A DNA stretch of 64,000 bases from the NCBI GenBank assembly GCA_002428965.1, contig DIYI01000012.1:533948-597947 (forward strand). Reading direction: 5' to 3'. The position numbers and the translations under genes are program-made. Positions 60,184 to 64,000 of the stretch are shown piece by piece. Source of the stretch: Jejuia sp. UBA6058 (GTDB taxonomy: Bacteria; Bacteroidota; Bacteroidia; Flavobacteriales; Flavobacteriaceae). Position 1 is the first letter of the stretch, and every line of letters begins with the position of its first letter. The notes under the pieces were generated by a model that was not told the DNA's origin, ran no database searches, and saw only the letters and a list, made by a program, of their open reading frames with translations.

Positions 60184-63100
60184 ATGAAAGTTAACAGCCT
60201 TTATTTTAAAGTTTGTATTCTATCAATTGTCTTTTATTCCTCTTGTAATACGCCTATTAGAGATTTAAACCCTTCTGAAATTAAGGGTGGATTTGAGCTT
60301 CTTGATGCCAAGAGAACAGGAATAGATTTTAATAATACGATTAAAGAATCTACCAAAGTGAACCATCTATATTACAATCAAATCTATAGTGGGGCTGGGG
60401 TAGCTATTGGGGATATAAACAATGATGGATTATCAGATATTTTTTTCTGCGGAAATCAAGTAAGTGATAGACTGTATTTAAATAAAGGTGATTTTAAGTT
60501 TGAAGATATTACTAAAAAATCTAAAGTAGCTCGTAATGATGGATGGTCTTGGGGTGTAACTATGGCTGATGTTAATAATGATGGCTATCTGGACATCTAT
60601 GTGTCTAGAAATGGAGAATCTATGGTTCCCGAAGAACGCAAGAATCAACTATTTATAAATAATCAAGATTTAACCTTTACAGAATCGGCAATGGCTTATG
60701 GTTTGGCAGATGCAGGTTTTTCTTCACAGGCGGTGTTTTTCGATATGGATAATGATGGCGATTTAGACATGTATCAAGTAAATCAATTACCAGACGCAAG
60801 ACTCTTCAGTCGCTATATTAATATTCCTAAAGAGCGTGAAAAGTATTATTCAGATAAGCTTTATAAGAACGAAAATGGAAGGTATTATGATGTGTCAGAA
60901 CAAGCGGGTATTTCAAGGCAATTAACCTACGGATTAGGTGTAAGTATTACCGATTTTAATAATGATGGTTGGGCGGATATTTACATTGCAAATGATTACG
61001 ATGGACCAGATTACCTCTACTACAATAATGGTGATGGCACCTTTAAAAATGTAATACATGAAAAAGTAAAGCACACCTCTCAGTTTAGTATGGGCACAGA
61101 TACCGGAGATATTAATAACGATGGTTTTATGGATTTACTTACTCTAGATATGGCGGCGGCAGATCATTATAGATCTAAAACCAATATGGGGTCTATGAGT
61201 ACCGAAAAATTTAATCAATTGGTGTCAGACGGAAACCATTATCAGTATATGACAAACACATTACAAATTAATAATGCGGGACGTTCTTTTTCTGATATTT
61301 CAAATATTGCAGGTATAGCAAAGACCGATTGGAGTTGGGCTGGTTTATTGGTTGATTTGGATAATGACGGATTAAAAGACATCATCATTTCCAATGGTGT
61401 AAAAAAAGATGTTAGAAACAATGATTTCCTTACGGAAATAAATAAAACCTTAAAAACAGGGTCTCAAGATTTTTACAATATGGCGAAAAAGGCACCTTCT
61501 GAACCTTTAGCAAATTATGCCTATAGAAATACTGGAAATTTCAAGTTTGAAAAGGTCGCTAAAAAATGGGGTTTTAATAAGCCTAGTTTTTCTAACGGAA
61601 TGTCTTATGGAGACTTAGATAACGATGGAGATTTGGATATTGTCGTGAATAACATGGAATCACCTGCCTTTGTTTATGAGAATAAAGCAACGGGTAATTT
61701 TTTGAGAATAAACCTTGAAGGTCCTGATAAAAACAAATTTGGTTACGGCGCTAAGGCAATTATTCATCATAATGGTATAACCCAAATTGCGGATAATACA
61801 GTAACTCGAGGGTATTTATCTTCTGTAGAACCAGGTATTTTTTTCGGATTAGGAAAGGATATAGAATTGGAAAAAATTGAGGTGTTATGGCCAGATGGAA
61901 AAACCAATATATATGAAAATGAAAGTGCAAATACCGTTATAACTGCGAAACATTCTGATGCAATAACGGCAAACTCAAAAGCTCAAAGAATTTCTCCTTT
62001 ATTGGAAGAAGTAAGGGCAACAGACTATGGTTTGAATTTTCAACATGTTGAAAATGAAGTAAACGAATACAAGGATGAGATTTTACTACCTCACAACATT
62101 TCGGAGAATGGTCCTTTTACTGCCGTTGCTGATGTAAATGGTGATAATCTTGAGGATTTGTTTATTGGTGGTGCCGCAGGACAAAGTGGGGTGCTTTACA
62201 TTCAAGAAGCCACAGGAGGTTTCACTAAGGGCAATTCTCAACCATGGAATTCGGATCAAGCATCAGAAGATTTGGAAGCTTTATTTTTTGATGCCGATTC
62301 TGATGGCGATATGGATCTTTATGTTGCTAGTGGTGGTAGCGAGTATAGTAGAGGGAATGCTTTTTTGAAAGACAGACTGTATTTAAACAATGGCAGCGGA
62401 GTATTTAGCAAAAGCGAAGATGCAATTCCAAATATTTATGAAAGTTCGCAATGCGTAAAGACTTCGGACATTGATGAAGATGGTGATATAGATCTTTTTG
62501 TTGGCACAAGGTTAATAGCTGGTAAATATGGGTTTCCTGCAACGAGTTATCTTTTAATAAATGAAAATGGAAAATTTGAAAAGGCTATAGATGACGTTGC
62601 TCCGGCCTTGAGTAATTTAGGAATGGTTACAGATGCTGTGTTTACGGATATAGATCAAGATAATGATGAAGATCTAATCATTGTTGGGGAGTGGATGAAT
62701 ATTGAAGTGCTATCGAATAACAATGGGAAATTCTCAAGAAAGACAGATGAATATGGCTTAGGAGACACGAGAGGAATATGGTGGTCTATTACGGCAGAAG
62801 ATTTAGACAACGATGGAGACGATGATTATATTATTGGTAACCTAGGGTTGAACAATAAATTTAAGGCATCGAAGGAGCACCCATTTAAACTTTATGCAAA
62901 TGATTTTGATGAAAACGGTACTAACGATGTCGTATTAGCAAAGTTTTATAAAAATGATTATGTTCCTGTAAGAGGAAGAGAGTGTACAAGCCAACAAATG
63001 CCTTATGTTGCAGATAAGTTTAAAGACTACCATAGTTTTGCGTCTTCTAAACTGGTTGAGATTTTACCTGAAGATAAGGTGAATGACGCCATGGTGTATG

Positions 63101-63480
63101 AGATTAAAAGTTTTGAGAGCATAATTCTTATAAACAACAATGGCGAACTAAAGTTAAAAATATTACCTAATGAGGTTCAGGTCTCACCTATCAAATCCTC
63201 ACTTGTGTTTGATATAAATGGAGATGGGAACAAAGATATTGTAACTGTTGGTAATCACTATGGTGTTGAGGTTGAAACAACACGATATGATGCGGGCATT
63301 GGATCAGTACTTTTAGGAGATGGTAATAACAATTTTATAGTTCAGTCGCCTATACAAAGTGGTTTTAACGTAGCTTATGATTCCAGAGATATTGCATACA
63401 TTAAGAGTGGACAGCAAAATATAATTATCGTATCCAATAACGATAGTAGTTTAACTACATTTAAAAGTCTAATAAATTAG
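60184..63480 (+). CDS. VCBS/FG-GAP repeat lipoprotein with UnbV/ASPIC domain
   Basis: A 1098-residue lipoprotein (lipobox YSSC, Cys21). The chain is a series of beta-propeller blades with calcium-binding loops such as DINNDGLSDIF, DVNNDGYLDIY, DMDNDGDLDMY, DFNNDGWADIY, DLDNDGDLDIV and DINGDGNKDIV. An ASPIC/UnbV domain lies at about residues 505-590 (FGYGAKAIIHHNG, FGLGKDIELEKIEVLWPDGK), and a second propeller follows. Proteins of this type are often encoded next to susCD loci in Bacteroidota; their function is not firmly known, but calcium-dependent surface binding of glycan or protein is plausible. It lies 114 bp after the last GH17 and before the third conserved promoter module. Confidence 0.85.
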   Translation: MKVNSLYFKVCILSIVFYSSCNTPIRDLNPSEIKGGFELLDAKRTGIDFNNTIKESTKVNHLYYNQIYSGAGVAIGDINNDGLSDIFFCGNQVSDRLYLNKGDFKFEDITKKSKVARNDGWSWGVTMADVNNDGYLDIYVSRNGESMVPEERKNQLFINNQDLTFTESAMAYGLADAGFSSQAVFFDMDNDGDLDMYQVNQLPDARLFSRYINIPKEREKYYSDKLYKNENGRYYDVSEQAGISRQLTYGLGVSITDFNNDGWADIYIANDYDGPDYLYYNNGDGTFKNVIHEKVKHTSQFSMGTDTGDINNDGFMDLLTLDMAAADHYRSKTNMGSMSTEKFNQLVSDGNHYQYMTNTLQINNAGRSFSDISNIAGIAKTDWSWAGLLVDLDNDGLKDIIISNGVKKDVRNNDFLTEINKTLKTGSQDFYNMAKKAPSEPLANYAYRNTGNFKFEKVAKKWGFNKPSFSNGMSYGDLDNDGDLDIVVNNMESPAFVYENKATGNFLRINLEGPDKNKFGYGAKAIIHHNGITQIADNTVTRGYLSSVEPGIFFGLGKDIELEKIEVLWPDGKTNIYENESANTVITAKHSDAITANSKAQRISPLLEEVRATDYGLNFQHVENEVNEYKDEILLPHNISENGPFTAVADVNGDNLEDLFIGGAAGQSGVLYIQEATGGFTKGNSQPWNSDQASEDLEALFFDADSDGDMDLYVASGGSEYSRGNAFLKDRLYLNNGSGVFSKSEDAIPNIYESSQCVKTSDIDEDGDIDLFVGTRLIAGKYGFPATSYLLINENGKFEKAIDDVAPALSNLGMVTDAVFTDIDQDNDEDLIIVGEWMNIEVLSNNNGKFSRKTDEYGLGDTRGIWWSITAEDLDNDGDDDYIIGNLGLNNKFKASKEHPFKLYANDFDENGTNDVVLAKFYKNDYVPVRGRECTSQQMPYVADKFKDYHSFASSKLVEILPEDKVNDAMVYEIKSFESIILINNNGELKLKILPNEVQVSPIKSSLVFDINGDGNKDIVTVGNHYGVEVETTRYDAGIGSVLLGDGNNNFIVQSPIQSGFNVAYDSRDIAYIKSGQQNIIIVSNNDSSLTTFKSLIN

Positions 63481-63596
63481 AAATAAACAAGTTGAAAACT
63501 TCAAGTTTCGGCCATACTCAATTTACATTTATAGTGTTTACTTGAGAATGTTTGACTGAGAACGGTATTTTTAAGATACTACGATAGTAAAACACA

Positions 63597-63615
63597 CCCA
63601 TACAACACCACAACA
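63597..63615 (+). promoter_or_regulatory. Distal 19-bp operator-like motif, copy C
   Basis: CCCATACAACACCACAACA lies 262 bp before the ATG at 63859. It has two changes from copy A. Confidence 0.65.
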
Positions 63616-63740
63616 TTTTACTTTTTGGGGTTTTTTTTAATTCAATATTTGTCAAGAGACATTATTCTGAAACCCCGAAAAACCTAATAAAATCAGTCGA
63701 ACATTGCGAAAAACTCAAAAAAAATACAATATTAATGAGT

Positions 63741-63753
63741 TGTATGTTTTTTG
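63741..63753 (+). promoter_or_regulatory. Proximal promoter motif, copy C
   Basis: TGTATGTTTTTTG matches the core of copies A and B exactly, but the T run before it is lost. The distance from the distal motif is 20 bp longer than in A and B. Confidence 0.55.
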
Positions 63754-63858
63754 TATGGGCGATTAATTACAATATAATAATGATTGAATATAATTTAGAG
63801 GTTCAACTTTACTAGAGTCGAATTAACTCAATTAATTATTAATTAAAACATTATTATT

Positions 63859-64000
63859 ATGAAAAAAATTACATTTTGGATTGTGATGCTCATTACTTCT
63901 TTGGGGTTTTCGCAAGCACTCCCTTTTGATTTTGACAATACCTTACATGGTTTTGTAGGTGATGGAGGCACAACTGTTGGCAATGGTACAGGAAGCGACG
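63859..64000 (+). CDS. Start of a secreted protein, cut by window end
   Basis: The frame opens with ATG at 63859 and runs past the window edge; 47 codons are visible. A signal peptide (MKKITFWIVMLITSLGFSQ) is followed by ALPFDFDNTLHGFVGDGG, which looks like the first strand of a jelly-roll binding module or the front of a secreted glycanase. It is preceded by the promoter module shared with units A and B, so it is probably part of the same glucan locus. The family cannot be told from this stub. Confidence 0.75.
   Translation, partial: MKKITFWIVMLITSLGFSQALPFDFDNTLHGFVGDGGTTVGNGTGSD

Noticed and set aside
63481..63540. Terminator after the VCBS gene
   Set aside because: ACTTCAAGT gives only a very short imperfect hairpin without a T run.

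Overview
The window reads as chromosome of a marine-type Bacteroidota, most likely a flavobacterium (family Flavobacteriaceae). The evidence is a low-GC, AT-rich sequence, a SusC/SusD pair, many lipoproteins with PKD domains, type IX secretion tails, TAnnTTTG-like promoter boxes and a membrane-tethered Y_Y_Y/LuxR regulator. The genus cannot be fixed from sequence reading alone. I see no tRNA, rRNA, CRISPR array, insertion sequence or phage gene.

Left part (1-28 kb) is ordinary chromosome. It holds the 3' part of glycogen branching enzyme and a GH31 alpha-glucosidase, a CPA-type cation/proton antiporter, an MBL-fold hydrolase, a subtilisin-like lipoprotein protease and an M1 metallopeptidase. 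These are followed by a GCS2-CBS fusion with an aspartoacylase-like partner, rnpA with a CtpA-like protease, a double OmpA protein and a leucine-rich T9SS protein. Then come a GNAT acetyltransferase, a CDF metal exporter with rpiB, a T9SS beta-propeller protein, RNase R, a SulP transporter, a YbjQ-like protein and a DUF2807-type protein.

Right part (28-64 kb) is one large polysaccharide utilization locus, all on the + strand, whose gene content points to a beta-1,3-glucan with beta-1,6 linkages (laminarin-like). It begins with a transmembrane Y_Y_Y/LuxR regulator (28114-30927). Unit A (31156-38605) is susC, susD and two glycan-binding lipoproteins. Unit B (39049-46966) encodes a GH2-like hydrolase fused to a predicted outer-membrane beta-barrel, a binding lipoprotein, a GH16 laminarinase and a multi-module binding lipoprotein. 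Unit C (47036-60069) encodes a GH149-type beta-1,3-glucan phosphorylase, a cytosolic/lipoprotein pair of GH17 enzymes, a GH30 lipoprotein, two GPH-family symporters each followed by a cytosolic GH17, and one unknown membrane protein. A 1098-residue VCBS/UnbV lipoprotein follows, and another secreted protein begins at the right edge.

Inferred flow: surface lipoproteins bind glucan, GH16, GH30 and lipoprotein GH17 cut it, and SusCD imports oligosaccharides to the periplasm. The GPH symporters move them to the cytoplasm, where GH17 enzymes and the phosphorylase finish them, giving glucose-1-phosphate. No GH3 beta-glucosidase is present in the window.

The most notable signals are two. First, a two-part promoter module (a 19-bp distal CCYATACAWYACCACAACA and a proximal TGTATRTTTTTTG) sits upstream of units A, B and the gene at the right edge, with a partial copy before the regulator. 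Second, one polypeptide combines a hydrolase with a predicted beta-barrel.
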